DNA of 64,000 nucleotides, from NCBI GenBank assembly GCA_013076295.1, contig RQOL01000845.1:82929-146928 (forward strand). Reading direction: 5' to 3'. Numbering within the stretch: position 1 is the first letter of the stretch; the number at the start of each line of letters is the position of its first letter. This DNA comes from Sanderia malayensis. Taxonomy: Eukaryota > Cnidaria > Scyphozoa > Semaeostomeae > Pelagiidae. The position numbers and the translations under genes are program-made. Positions 9,827-20,062 of the stretch are shown piece after piece. The notes below the pieces were generated by a model. That model ran no database searches. It saw nothing but the letters and a program-made list of their open reading frames with translations, and was not told where the DNA came from.

Positions 9827-11376
9827 TCTTTCTCTACATTTTGTAATCCCTGATGTCCTTCATGTATTCTATCAAGAATTTCTAGTCGCATTGCTGATGG
9901 TATAATCAATCTGCTGGATTTAAGTAGTATTCCTTTTACTATGGATATTTCTCCTCTATCCGACCAAAATGGTAGTATCGCACTTGGTAGCTGATATTTT
10001 TCAGGCCACCCTTCCTGGCAATACTCTATAACTTTCTTTGTCACTTCATCTTCATTTTGGGCTTCCATGAGCTGTCTCAGCTTTATGTCTGACACAGGAA
10101 TTGTGTCAATAATTGAACAGACAAAATGCTCAATTTCTGTGTCTATATCTGAGTGTTCAATGTCTTCTCTAGACACGGGAATCATCCTGGAAAGCATATC
10201 ACTTGCATACATTTCTTTTCCTGGAATATGCACCATTGACTTTATATTAAATCTCATAAGCCTCATCCTCATTCTTTGGATCCTTGGAGGCAATTGATCT
10301 AGACAATGCGTTGTGAGAAGTGGCACTAAAGGCTTATGATCTGTTTCTCCAACTATTTCTTTCCCAAGAATATAATCACTTGCACGTTCTGCAAGCCAAG
10401 TGAAAGCTAAACATTCTTTTTCTATTTGTGAATAACGTGATTCTACAGGAGTTAGTGCCCTTGAGAAGTAAGCAATTGGTTTCCAGCTGTGGTCCTCTTG
10501 GAGTTGGTAGACTACTCCTCCTATGCCATATGATGATGCATCTGCTGTTATCTTAGTTTGTCGGTTACAATCATATAGTGCTAATACAGGAGCTTCTGTG
10601 AGACATCTTTTTATTTCATTGAAAGCTTTTTGTTGCGGTGGTCCCCACATCCACGTGTTATTTTTGCTGAGTAGATCTCTTAATGGCTTTGTCTTGTTAG
10701 CAAGGTCAGGTGCAAACTTGCTTTGTTGATTCACCATGCCAAGAAATGATCTCACATCTGCAACATTTTTTGGAACAGGTAATCTTAAAATTGACTCAAT
10801 CTTTTCAGGGTCTGCCTTTATACCTTCTGCACTAACAATGTGGCCAAGAATCTTGATTGATGTTTTACTGAATTCACACTTGTCAGGATTTAGTGTAATA
10901 TTTGCCTCCTGCAATCTCTTCAAAACAGTATGCAGTCTCTGATCATGCTCCTTCTGGTTTGAACCATGAACCAATACATCATCAATGTTGCATTCTACTC
11001 CATCCAATCCAGCTAGCTTTTCTGACATACATCTTTGAAACTGCTCTGAACCAGTTGTAATGCCATAAGGTAGTCTTAAAAAACAATACCTTCCCCATGG
11101 AGTAATGAAGGTTGTCATAAGCTGACTATTTTCAGACAATTTTCTTTGCCAAAAAGCGCTATTCGCATCTAGCTTTGAAAATACTTTGGAATTTCCTAGT
11201 TTCCCTAAAGTATGATCAACAGAAGGGAGAGGATGAAATTCCCTTTTTACACTGCTATTCAATTTTGTTAAATCAACACATAATCTAACTTTTCCATTGG
11301 GTTTCGATACAACTACGATTGGTGCACACCAATCGGTGGGCTCTTGTACTGGTTTTATAACACCCAATTTAAGCAT
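9763..11376 (-). CDS. pol: Gypsy 2 reverse transcriptase and RNase H
   Basis: A 537-residue frame. RT motifs: APIVVVSKPNGKVRLCVDL, FSKLDANSAFWQ (first Asp), LPYGITTGSEQFQ and CNIDDVLVHG (catalytic Asp pair, Asn-Ile in place of the usual Tyr-x). RNase H follows with TADASSYGIGGVVY, QIEKECLAF, ETDHKPLVPLL and YASDMLSR. It begins directly after an in-frame TGA, so its first Met (11376) is probably not the true start: the protein should continue from the gag-protease frame. It ends in frameshifted sequence at the A7 run. Confidence 0.9.
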   Translation of the reverse strand: MLKLGVIKPVQEPTDWCAPIVVVSKPNGKVRLCVDLTKLNSSVKREFHPLPSVDHTLGKLGNSKVFSKLDANSAFWQRKLSENSQLMTTFITPWGRYCFLRLPYGITTGSEQFQRCMSEKLAGLDGVECNIDDVLVHGSNQKEHDQRLHTVLKRLQEANITLNPDKCEFSKTSIKILGHIVSAEGIKADPEKIESILRLPVPKNVADVRSFLGMVNQQSKFAPDLANKTKPLRDLLSKNNTWMWGPPQQKAFNEIKRCLTEAPVLALYDCNRQTKITADASSYGIGGVVYQLQEDHSWKPIAYFSRALTPVESRYSQIEKECLAFTWLAERASDYILGKEIVGETDHKPLVPLLTTHCLDQLPPRIQRMRMRLMRFNIKSMVHIPGKEMYASDMLSRMIPVSREDIEHSDIDTEIEHFVCSIIDTIPVSDIKLRQLMEAQNEDEVTKKVIEYCQEGWPEKYQLPSAILPFWSDRGEISIVKGILLKSSRLIIPSAMRLEILDRIHEGHQGLQNVEKELKKCVVAWDEQTDTRHGRVL

Positions 11377-12717
11377 TCAATCAATTTCTTCTTTGGTTTT
11401 AGATAGCAGTGGGAGAGGAACTTTTCTAGGGACTGTGAGTGCAAATGGTTTAGCATCTGCTTTAAGTGTGATATTATACTCCCCCTCTAACTCTCCTAGC
11501 CCATTAAACAAAGTTGGGTATTGTTGTTTAATGCTAAGTGTAGTGTGTGTATCATTAATTTCAGCAAGATTTTTGACAAGATTCAAATTTTTACAGGCCT
11601 CCCTTCCTAATAATGGTCTTTCTAGGCCATCAACTACAAATATTTCAGAATTAATTGAGGAATTGCCTGTTTGCAATTTTGCATTGAATTTTCCAAGACA
11701 TTTTAACTTGTAATTACATGGCCCCGACAAAACCTTTTGTGTTTGTTGAAGTTTTACACCACCACGTTTTAATTCTTCAAATAATTTTGCAGGGATGACT
11801 GATACATCTGCACCAGTATCAATCTTAAATTTAACTGGTTTGTTATTAACAGAAATTTGTTTTTGCCAAGGGTGCTGAGTAATATCATAAATTGCATCAA
11901 TAACCACCTCACCCAAAAATATTGTATCATTGTCATTGGAAGTTATTTCATTCAAATTTTTGGAGCTTTTACAAGCTCGTTTCCAATGACCTTTCTTATT
12001 GCAAAGATGGCAAATAGAATTATAAGCCGGACAATCATTTTTTGCGTGTAAAGAACCATTGCATCTAAAACATTTTGAATTTTTCTTGAAAAAATTATTT
12101 TTCCTTTCTTTTTGAAATTCTTTGTTACCTGAGCTTTTCTTAGCTTTGATTTGGTCAACACCTGAGTAACCGGAATCAGCTTTCTGTCGCAAAATTCCTT
12201 GCTGTTGATGTACGAGCTCCTTTTGTCGTGCTTGAGTGATAGCTTTTTCCAGCGTTAGGTCTGCTTCCAACTGCAACCTTTCTGACAAGCTTCTGTCTGC
12301 CAGTCCAACAACAATTCTATCTCTGATAAGTTCATCATGCAATTCTCCAAATCCACAATGTTCTGCCAGGCTAAATAAATCTGTTATAAAACTGTCAACA
12401 GGTTCTCCATCCTTCTGTGACCTCATGTTAAATTTTGCTCGTTCATAAATTACATTCCGCTTAATAACAAAATGATTATCAAATTTTTCTTTCACAGTTT
12501 TGTAAGATTTTCTTTCTTCCCCAGTCAATTTCAATGATGCCAAAATATCATCAGCTTCTTCACCAATACTATAAATCAACGTATTCACTTGAGCTTCTTC
12601 AGATTCCTTATTTAATTTGGCTGCAATTCTAAATCTTTCAAATCTTCTAATCCAACGCCCCCACTCTTCAGGTTTAAAGTTGAATTTATCTGGTGTGTTC
12701 ACTTGAAAAGACGCCAT
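11377..12717 (-). CDS. gag: Gypsy 2 gag and aspartic protease
   Basis: A 446-residue frame from a Met (12717) 157 bases inside the 5' LTR. Gag: helical capsid-like part (WIRRFERFRIA, DELIRDRIVVGLADRSL), then two CCHC-like knuckles (CFRCNGSLHAKNDC; CHLCNKKGHWKRAC). Protease: FKIDTGADVSVIP, with catalytic DTG, and LLGREACKNL. The frame ends at a TGA (11377-11379) in exact phase with the RT frame; a CGA to TGA transition would explain it. So gag, protease and pol were probably one polyprotein. Confidence 0.9.
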   Translation of the reverse strand: MASFQVNTPDKFNFKPEEWGRWIRRFERFRIAAKLNKESEEAQVNTLIYSIGEEADDILASLKLTGEERKSYKTVKEKFDNHFVIKRNVIYERAKFNMRSQKDGEPVDSFITDLFSLAEHCGFGELHDELIRDRIVVGLADRSLSERLQLEADLTLEKAITQARQKELVHQQQGILRQKADSGYSGVDQIKAKKSSGNKEFQKERKNNFFKKNSKCFRCNGSLHAKNDCPAYNSICHLCNKKGHWKRACKSSKNLNEITSNDNDTIFLGEVVIDAIYDITQHPWQKQISVNNKPVKFKIDTGADVSVIPAKLFEELKRGGVKLQQTQKVLSGPCNYKLKCLGKFNAKLQTGNSSINSEIFVVDGLERPLLGREACKNLNLVKNLAEINDTHTTLSIKQQYPTLFNGLGELEGEYNITLKADAKPFALTVPRKVPLPLLSKTKEEID

Positions 12718-12853
12718 CTTGTTTTTCAGAGGATGGGCCTAAGTTCGAAAAATTTTTTAACTTTCCTTCTCTGTCACAAGCGCCTCTAAGTCGTCGCAAC
12801 TATGCTTAAGACCGCTCTTCTTGCACCCAGAGAAACTTCTCATCCATCTTTTC

Positions 12854-12873
12854 TGATCCCACACCTGACACCA
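12854..12873 (-). promoter_or_regulatory. Gypsy 2 primer-binding site, tRNA-Leu type
   Basis: Immediately inside the 5' LTR the minus strand reads TGGTGTCAGGTGTGGGATCA. Its complement ends ACACCTGACACCA, close to the 3' end of animal tRNA-Leu genes (CACTCCTGACA plus CCA). Gypsy 3 has the same first 13 bases in the same place. Confidence 0.75.
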
Positions 12874-13020
12874 TGTCGCGTTATCGATTTAACGAGGAGG
12901 GAATACAGGATGAGAAAATACACGTGTCATTACTTGACTGTGTCAAATCATAATGCCCATTTTCACAACAGCAACAACAATAATCAAATCGATAATAATA
13001 ATAATAATCTTAATACAACA
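12874..13020 (-). repeat. Gypsy 2 5' LTR
   Basis: 147 bp, TG...CA, followed by the GTAAT target duplication at 13021-13025. Contains a short (AATAAT)n tract present in both LTRs. Confidence 0.95.
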
Positions 13021-13266
13021 GTAATTCTATGAACCATCAGCCAGGAGTGGAGGAGTTGTACGCCCGCCCTACTATCACTGATAGTTATGGCCCATAACCC
13101 GAACTCCTCCACTCCACCGTCATTGAGTCTATATCGCTCTAAGGCTGGTTTACGCGTATGCGGTGCTGTCTCGTACAACTCCTCCACTCCTGGCTGATGG
13201 TTCATAGAATTAAAATCAAAATTCAACTTTCCTTCCAGGTAAGTCTCGTTTAATTTTCAATTTTAT
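13021..13266. repeat. Foldback: inner left arm, spacer and right arm
   Basis: TTCTATGAACCATCAGCCAG (13025-13044) and the next 19 bases recur in reverse complement at 13171-13209, an almost perfect 38-39-bp match around a 110-bp spacer. The homology continues outward: the right arm to 13266 matches 8626-8678, on the far side of gypsy 2. The spacer holds a further GAACTCCTCCACTCC copy. No frame spans it. Confidence 0.8.
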
Positions 13267-13494
13267 CTGGTAAACTGAAAAAAGGCAGTTTCAAAATCTG
13301 TTGTCTCCTTATCTTGTTGCTACCTTAAAGGTTGAAGCGCGACAAATTCGATCATCTTTTAAAACACTGATCAAATTCAATCTAAACCTGAATATTTTTG
13401 GCCAGAACGATTCATATGACATCTTACAGTGATTTTGACAGCGTATGCAACATAATATAAAGTAAAAGAAAAACAACGAAATACAAGAACAAAC

Positions 13495-14650
13495 CATCTG
13501 CTTCAAAGATACCATTGTCCATATAAAGCTTTACATTATCCTTGTAAATCAAATTACTTAACAAAGGATCATCGCGTGACCATTCGCTTCCACACTCAGT
13601 ACAATTGATGTCACCAGGAACAATCGGTTTCAAGGAAATGTTGTCTTTTGCGAAGCTCTTAGAGAGAAGCTGAAGCTCCATATTCCTTATTTCTTTGGCT
13701 TTCCCGTTGTTGAACGGAATAGTTTGCCAAGATAACAAACTTTGGTTATCAATCTTACTAGTGTCTTGGTTATCTTTAATTGATTCCAAGATTCTCTCGG
13801 CATTAGCAGGTAAAAGCAAGGAATGTTCTAACTTTGTTAAAATTGAAACATGCGTGCATCCAGATGAATTGGGACATGACGAACACAACAGATGGTTACG
13901 AACAGCAGATACTACACCAACATATTTCTATCTTGCTCCCAGACAATCACATACTTGTCATCGTATAACATACTGTATACGGGAGTATGAACAACATCAT
14001 TTTCTGAAAGCATATATAGTATAAAAGCTGAAAGTAATTATAGCAAGGATAGCTAAAAGTTTTATCATTTCATCATACAGTAACTATCCACGACAACAAG
14101 ATACTTTCCGAAATTAAATTCAAATTCGAAATGGAAGATATGGCTTCGATAAGTTTCGAACAAAATACTTTGATACAACAACTCAACTTACCAGCACTGT
14201 TTGAGTGAGATTCAGGTTCAATGTTATTCTGAGAATCAAATTCTATAAGCAAGTGTGGGGCAGCTTTCAAATGTAAGCATTTATCATTATGCCTGTCTTC
14301 AAATGCTGTAATGTGGAAGAGAATAATCTTCAGTCAGAAATCTTATTAAACTGGTTTCTTCTCTTATCTTACTCTTATATGCTTAATGTAATAATACAAA
14401 TGTAATATATTCTTAATTTTTCCCCTTAAATCGTCATTTTTTTTGTCTTGGCAAAAAATATTTCAGTATCTCTTCACTGTTTGCAAAAATAAAATTATGT
14501 GACTTTGTTACCGTTTTTTGACATGGGTATGAATTGGGAAAGTGTTTCCAGCATTTGTGTTGGACCTTTTTTGCAAGTACATGCATACACCCAGGACCAA
14601 CTGTCTTCAAACTCTACTGGCTTTCGTACAACGAAGAAAAATGATCGTTC
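13495..14650 (-). pseudogene. Gene D: SWIM/CxC zinc-cluster gene remnant (KDZ/HMGXB3-like), minus strand
   Basis: Three minus-strand exons with good splice signals: 14650-14512 (RSFFFVVRKPVEFEDSWSWV then YACTCKKG), 14292-14192 (KAAPHLLIEFDSQNN) and 13911-13495. The last carries CSSCPNSSGCTHVSIL, a SWIM-like C-x-x-C...C-x-H cluster, then INCTECGSEW, matching in position the KCEGCGG cluster of gene A1. Further exons on either side could not be assigned. It is related to A1 in layout but too partial to call functional. No start or stop codon is identified. Confidence 0.55.
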
Positions 14651-15245
14651 CTGTAGTAAGATCAGAAATATTATGTTATACTCATTGCTTTGAAAACATG
14701 TATCTTGGTTTATGCATAAACACCAATAGCACATATAAAAAATCTTCCTATTCCCTTTAATTGTCACAAATTAAAATGGCAGGACCTTTTTTTAGGTGTA
14801 AACCCTTCAGCAGATACACGTGAATAGCGTAAAGGGGACTGACCAGTACCCTGCTGCTGACTTTTTGATCGAGTTGTTAGGCCACCATACAGTGCTACTA
14901 CATTATAATCAAATTCATTGTCTGTTTTGACTTAGCCAATTTCCCCTTTAAAATATTCTTCTTTTTTCTTCTTTCGTTAAATTTCTTTCTTCTCTCATTC
15001 TCTAGCCTGTGTACAGACTCAACTGGTTTGTGTTTTTGAGAAATTGAGGTGAATGGAAATTCTGAGGTTTCTCTCCAGTAGAGTCTGTGCATCTGTGACA
15101 GAAAACGTGTCCGCTGACATCAGCATCTTATTCTCATCGAATCAAACTGGAAATGGATCTTCTGCTTCACCTCACTTTACTTTTATTCAAGATGCCACAG
15201 GGCCGCAGCACGTGGACGAGTTTGGTTTGGTAATTTGAATAAAAG
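14651..15245. other. No firm gene; possible upstream exons of gene D
   Basis: A minus-strand open stretch at 15090-14990 (RLYWRETSEFPFTSISQKHK) follows an acceptor-like CTGTCACAG and could be an upstream exon of gene D. I cannot confirm it. Nothing else is seen. Confidence 0.3.
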
Positions 15246-16165
15246 TTGGGGTTGGAAATCAAAATATGTACGACTTGTAGGGTCGAGGTAATTTTAAAGC
15301 ACGATTTTAATTTGATTCAAGGGAAGAATAATTACGAGGAGCTCATTGATGGTTTTTTCAAGGCACTCACTGAGAAAGGACAACTTAGGCCAATACCGAC
15401 GACGCTGAAGTACATTTGTAAACAGTGCCTAAGACATCTAAAGGGATGGAAAGGAGTGAAAGACAATTTGAAAAAAAGGAAGCACTGAAGTCACGGATGA
15501 AACTGGGAGATGCCTTCAGGGAGAACGCAACAGAAAACATTTCTCCTTTTGTTGCGACCAGTGGAGAGCCCATCATGATCATGCCTTTAAGTTCAAGCAT
15601 GCCAAAGAAAACTTCGGACAGGCCCACCGCTCCCCAAGTCACAGAAACCACCCCCATTCCTCCGCCAAAGAAAGTTATAATTATCCAGTCGTCGAAATCT
15701 TTGTCAATTAAAGCTTCTACTACACAGCTTGAAGCGAGCACAAGTGGAAAATTAACAAAGGCAAGTGTGCTGATAAAAGCAACATGGCCAAGTTGCTCAA
15801 AGCAAAAGTACCTGTCAGATGATCTCTGCTCTCTGGGATGCATGCTAGTTCGCGGTACTTACAAGCAAATTGCTAAGGCAGCATTGAGAAACCCAAGAGT
15901 AAGACCAGAAATTGTTGAGAAAATGAAAAAAGAAATAGACCATGAGTGCTCCCAACTAAATATGGCTGGTTCGAGGAAAAAACCAGTGGAGCAAAGTTTG
16001 CTGCGAAGGACAAGCCAACAAGACATGGAAAACTTCAGTTTTGAGCATCTTGGGGAGGAATTAGAGAAACGATGCCCTTTGCTGTGGAAAATACTTGAGG
16101 TTGCATCGCTCAGACCCCACCAAAGAGCTTTTGGACAGAAAGGCACAAGAGAAGAGGCAAAGTAG
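15246..16165 (+). pseudogene. DUF6589-like gene remnant, frameshifted and truncated
   Basis: The first frame (15246-15488) has a zinc-type N-terminus with CTTC at the start and KYICKQCLRHLKGW at its end. It breaks at an A7 run (15471-15477); one more A would join it to the frame running to 16165, which has a proline/serine-rich linker, then YKQIAKAALRNP, KMKKEIDHECSQL and a QQDMENFSFEHLGEEL segment. This order resembles the N-terminal half of the DUF6589-type genes common in cnidarians. The C-terminal half is missing: homology stops where the Penelope fragment begins (about 16190). Assignment is from memory of the family, not a search. Confidence 0.5.
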
Positions 16166-16189
16166 ACAGAAATTAAGGCACGGACACAA

Positions 16190-16770
16190 AGAATGTCGTT
16201 GATGTAGCGCTTGATCAAACATGGCAATGGACCATGGTAGGATTCGTAGATAAGTTGTTCCTGTTGGCCAACAAAAAGACAGGCATAACTAGGACCAAGT
16301 TTGCTACCCATAGCAACACCGGATGCTTGCAGAAAGAACTTGTCGTTGAATGTAAAGGCGTTGGTGGTGAGGACTAATTCGGCCAAGCGAAGAAGTGTAG
16401 GGGTTGGTGGGTTCTGATCACGTCGTTTTTCGAAGAAAAACTGCAGTGCAATGAGACCATCTGAGTGAGAAATGCATGTATAAAGTGATTTGACATCCAT
16501 ACTGAAGAGATATTTTGTTGTTCCTGTGAATCTGAATTCCTTGAAAATGTGAAGTGCATGAGCAGAGTCCTTAATATATGTCGGGAGATCTTGAACAATA
16601 GGTGTGAAGAGGGAGTCGAGATAGGCAGCAACATGAGATGTGGGGCAAGAAACAGCTGAAACAATGGGACGACCAGGATTGTTTGCTTTGTGGATCTTAA
16701 GTAGCATGTAGAACACTGAGGTTCTGGGGTGCTGGATGTACAATTTATTGGCATTGGAAGGCAGAATCAT
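16190..16770 (-). pseudogene. Penelope-like reverse transcriptase fragment
   Basis: Minus-strand frame: LPSNANKLYIQHPRTSVFYM, LLKIHKANNPGRPIVSAVSC, FSMDVKSLYTCI (first catalytic Asp), LAELVLTTNAFTFN, GVAMGSKLGPSYACLFV and LIKRYINDIL. These are hallmarks of Penelope-like RT. The catalytic motif reads YIND where YIDD is expected, a G to A change that removes one metal-binding Asp. The fragment ends right after this motif at about 16190. On the other side it is joined to the hnRNP-like retrocopy. Lacks thumb and GIY-YIG domain. Confidence 0.85.
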
Positions 16771-17146
16771 GGAGAAAGAAGGACTCAGGAAGTTATTTTG
16801 TGGTGGTTTGCATTATAACACAACGAGCGATATTCTAAAACAACATTTTGAACAATTTGGAAATGTTCTGGATGCCTTCATATGTCTTAACCCAGTGACA
16901 ATGGAGTCAAAGCACTTTGGTTTTATAACCTTTGAAAATGCCATTTGTGTGCTGGATGCATTGGCATCCAGACCACACAAAGTTGGTGGAAGAGCAATAG
17001 ACGTGAGAAGAGCGATTCCTAAAAAGAATGATTCCGAAACGGCCCTCGTAAGGACAAAAATGCTATTTGTTGGTGGAGTGGCTTCAAACGCCACAGAACA
17101 CGACATCGCCAGTTACATAAACGAAGGTCATGTTATAAACGGGTAA
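16769..17146 (+). pseudogene. hnRNP-A/B-like retrocopy, one and a half RRMs
   Basis: From ATG 16769 the frame codes for an RNA-recognition motif: RNP2 KLFCGGLHYNTTS, QHFEQFGNVLDA, RNP1 KHFGFITFENA, then RPHKVGGRAIDVRRAIPKK, the inter-RRM linker typical of hnRNP A/B proteins, and a second RNP2 MLFVGGVASNATEHDI. A stop ends it within the second RRM. Two RRMs without an intron point to a processed copy. The Cys in LFCGG replaces the usual Val. A 91-bp relative lies at 21188-21278. Confidence 0.75.
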
Positions 17147-18783
17147 GGTCATGTTGTAACATGTGACTTAAAAGGGGGATTTGCATTTCTGGAGGTCAGC
17201 AGCAAACCATAGAATCAAAAAACTTGAAAAAAAAAAACTGAAAAGATATTTCCATATTTATACAACGAACCTCGATAAAAATTAAGAGTCAATTGTATTA
17301 CGAATTCAGTAAACTACAGAAAACTTGAACCCCCAAAAGAAATGGCTTCAGTAAAAGAATGTTCGAGTTAACAAGGATAAAATATCTAATATATATATTC
17401 TGTGATGTCATGTGACGGTGGCGAAACTCTGCCTAAAACAATGGATTCGACCCGAAACAATAGGTCGAACGCCCCAAAACAATGGGCCGAAACGGCGAAT
17501 CGGTGATCAATAAGGCTTTTTTGAATGGGGGCGCACAAGGTTGGCACTTGCATGGAAAGGCTCCGTTTCTGGAGTAGGCAAAAGTTATCTATTTTTGGAA
17601 GCCTATTTTAAAAGAATTTTTGAGTTATTCTATTAATTACTCCACTAATTGTGCTATCACGAAAAAACGACGGTTTACGCTGGCGAAACTTCCAAATTCG
17701 CGTCGCGAACTCCAATTTCGAAGAAAGTGTTCGCTCTTCACGTGACGCGTTTCACCTTTTGCTGCAATTTGATTGGCTCTTTCGCAACTTCACGTGAACA
17801 GTGACGCGTTTTTCGTTATCATGCAAATTTGGCCTCGGCAGGCAGCAGGTACTTTTGGAGAAGACGCGTGCTTTTGTTTTGTACACAAAAAGTGAGGTGG
17901 GCGCCTTTCAAAGTGTTTTACCAGCTGAATTATCTTTGTAAAGAACTCTTAATTGTTTGAAAGACCCCTGGAGAGTTGCAGGAAACAATAGAGAGCACAG
18001 GTGATAGCTTTGTTTTGTTTTTTGAATGAAATAGTTGTGGGTTTTGTAGTAGGCGACCGCCATTGTTGCTTCGGCATGCTAACAACGTTTAGGCCATGGT
18101 CAAAGTTTTGAATTTTTCCGGCCCTATTTGCACGATTTTCCCCATTTAAATTTTTGACAAGTGTTGTCTGATAACGCAACTAAAATAATGTGTTGTTTGT
18201 TTTGTTTTTTTTTTGTTTTTTACGATTTCCAACAAAGTTGCTTTTCACTCGGGAAGGAGCAATTGTTCACGCAACACACGTTGTTTTTGCATTTGCGAAA
18301 ATTCAATTTCAGCCTGCCACAATTGATTATTTTTTACCCAAACACTTTCGATAATTGTTCCCCAACATATTACCTTCATGTTGGTGTTTTTTGAGTTCAA
18401 CTGGGTCACTATTTGCCACGGTAAATACTATTTTTACTTGCTAAAGTGTGTTCAAAGGTTTTGCTTTTTGCACGGCTCCGAAATTTCATTCAAACCACTT
18501 CCACCAAATGGTCTCTAAGAATTCAGTACTACTTATTTAAGAGATGAGACTATTTGCAACGTGTTCGCTGTTTCCTTAGCTACAGTTTGATATAATTTTC
18601 ATTACAGATTGAGTTTAAATTTTCCAGGATGGATTAAATTTTTGAAAGCACCTTTTTTTTCAAACTTCACACTGAAGCTATCAACTTTCAGAAACAGCTT
18701 TCAGGGGGCAACGTGGACGCGGGCGGTCACTTGGCAGGGGGAAGATGCCCACATTTACTTTCTTTAGAAATGTTGCGTCGTAA

Positions 18784-19175
18784 TATATATTGTAGGGTAT
18801 GTATTGTAGGGTATGTATAGTAGGGTATGTATTGTAGGGTATGTTATGTAGGATATGTATTGTAGGGTATGTATTGTAGGGTATGTTATGTAGGGTATGT
18901 ATTGTAGGGTTTGTATTGTAGGGTATGTATAGTAGGGTATGTTATGTAGGGTATGTATTGTAGGGTATGTATTGTAGGGTATGTATTGTAGGGTATCTAT
19001 AGTAGGGTATGTATTGTAGGGTATGTATTGTAGGGTTTGTATTGTAGGGTATGTATTGTAGGGTATGTATTGTAGGGAATGTATTGTAGGGTTTGTATTG
19101 TAGGGTAAGTATAGTAGGGTATGTTATGTAGGGTATGTATTGTAGGGTATGTATTGTAGGGTATGTATGTATGTA
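18784..19175 (+). repeat. 14-bp minisatellite inside Helitron 2
   Basis: About 28 copies of GTAGGGTATGTATT with variants (GTATAGT, GTTATGT). Helitron 3 has the same array at 36590-36840 but shorter, so copy number differs between otherwise near-identical elements. Confidence 0.9.
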
Positions 19176-19280
19176 TGGGCATGAGCAGCAGTGAATGCAG
19201 CGCGCGAAGCGCGCCAACCAGATTAAGCATTGTTTACTTGACGGGCTCCGGGGAGGGAGCGAAGCGACCGAACCCGGCTC

Positions 19281-19394
19281 ATGTATGTATGTATGTATGT
19301 ATGTATGTAGGTGTGTATGTATGTATGTATGTATGTATGTATGTATGTATGTATGTATGTATGTATGTATGTATGTATGTATGTATGTATGTAT
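19281..19394 (+). repeat. (GTAT)n microsatellite inside Helitron 2
   Basis: About 27 tandem GTAT units with one GTAGGTGT interruption. Flanked by two GCGC-rich hairpin segments, each followed by an ACTTGACGG motif. Confidence 0.9.
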
Positions 19395-19482
19395 GCAGCG
19401 CGCGAAGCGTGCCAACCAGATTAAGCTTTTTTTACTTGACGGAATGGGGCGAACGAGCGAAGCGAGTGATGACCCCTAGTTA

Positions 19483-19578
19483 CAGTCAACTCTGCTTAAT
19501 TCGAACAGCCTGGGGAAGTGTGAAAGTGTTCGAATTACGAAAAATTGAATTTTAGAGATTTGTTTATAAGAGTTGGTT
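19483..19578 (+). mobile_element. Pogo-like MITE fragment
   Basis: Begins CAGTCAACTCTGCTTAATTC after TA, directly behind Helitron 2. Its interior (GTTCGAATTACGAAAAATTG, TTTATAAGAGTTGGTTCAT) matches the MITE at 1740-1925 in reverse. The right end is missing. Confidence 0.6.
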
Positions 19579-19579
19579 C

Positions 19580-19742
19580 ATGTTGCAACGGAATCAAAAA
19601 TCTTAAAAGGAACCAAAGAGTTCAAAAGCTTGCTTCTCTCTTGCTACCAAAAAAAACACATGAACTTTGAGACTCGATTGAGAAATACAAACAGTACCTG
19701 CTGTTGGGTTGGCAGTATTGGCAGTGTTGGGTGTCGGCCTAG
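19580..19742. repeat. Direct repeat with small exon, copy 1
   Basis: Matches 20373-20538 almost base for base (GTTGCAACGGAATC to GGGTGTCGGCCTA). On the minus strand it holds an acceptor/donor-bounded 40-base segment (PTPNTANTANPTA in one frame), present in both copies. A local tandem duplication within remnant C. Confidence 0.75.
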
Positions 19743-20062
19743 AATTCAACAACCGCAAAATCATAACCGATCCAAACTATAACATTCAGATCCCCAAAAA
19801 AGATACCTGATATTAATCCGCAGCAAGGAAACCTTCCTCTGACATCCAACGAGGCAACAAGCCTCAGCAACTGCAATGAATAATGGAATGGCGGAACGAT
19901 AAATAACAGGGGATAGCAATCTAAGACATATAATAACCTTTCATGAATAACATCTTCTGCTGAGGTGGGAAGCACTGCAACATGATAATGATAAGTCATT
20001 ACAATTTTAATTTAAAAAAATATATGCATAGTCAGTAGAAAATATTTAACAAACATTTGTCA

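Larger units (their letters stand above)
8679..13020 (-). mobile_element. Gypsy 2: full-length Ty3/gypsy retrotransposon
   Basis: A complete 4.3-kb minus-strand element: two 147-bp LTRs (TGTCGCG...ACAACA), a GTAAT target duplication at 8674-8678 and 13021-13025, a primer site next to the right LTR and a polypurine tract next to the left LTR. Gag-protease, RT-RNase H and integrase frames are open apart from one in-frame TGA (11377-11379) and one frameshift at an A7 run (about 9823). The LTRs differ at about two positions by eye, so the insertion is recent. Confidence 0.95.
17385..19479 (+). mobile_element. Non-autonomous Helitron copy 2 (2.1 kb)
   Basis: Starts TCTAATATATATATTCTG after an A and ends GACCCCTAG before a T: the A^TC...CTRR^T signature of Helitrons, with no target duplication. 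A GGGGC...GACCCC stem closes just before CTAG. The first 1.3 kb is nearly identical to Helitron 3, then a 14-bp minisatellite and a GTAT tract fill the 3' part, each followed by a GCGC-rich hairpin (about 19200 and 19395). There is no Rep/helicase frame; open frames in the repeats are artefacts. Confidence 0.85.

Noticed and set aside
9815..9835. Programmed -1 frameshift at AAAAAAA in gypsy 2
   Set aside because: A -1 slip leads to the wrong frame; the integrase frame needs +1. A simple indel in the run fits better.
13021..13266. Foldback as the right inverted end of the DIRS element
   Set aside because: I found no matching inverted end near 5290, so the link is only by position.
18784..19394. 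Regular short repeats that look like a CRISPR array
   Set aside because: The units are 14-bp and 4-bp without spacers of unique sequence, and the organism is an animal. They are minisatellite and microsatellite.
18942..19555. Long open frames with His-Thr-Tyr-Ile or Met-Tyr-Val-Cys repeats (also 36478-37074)
   Set aside because: They are translations of GTAT/CATA repeats and the 14-bp minisatellite; the frames exist on both strands and differ between Helitron copies.
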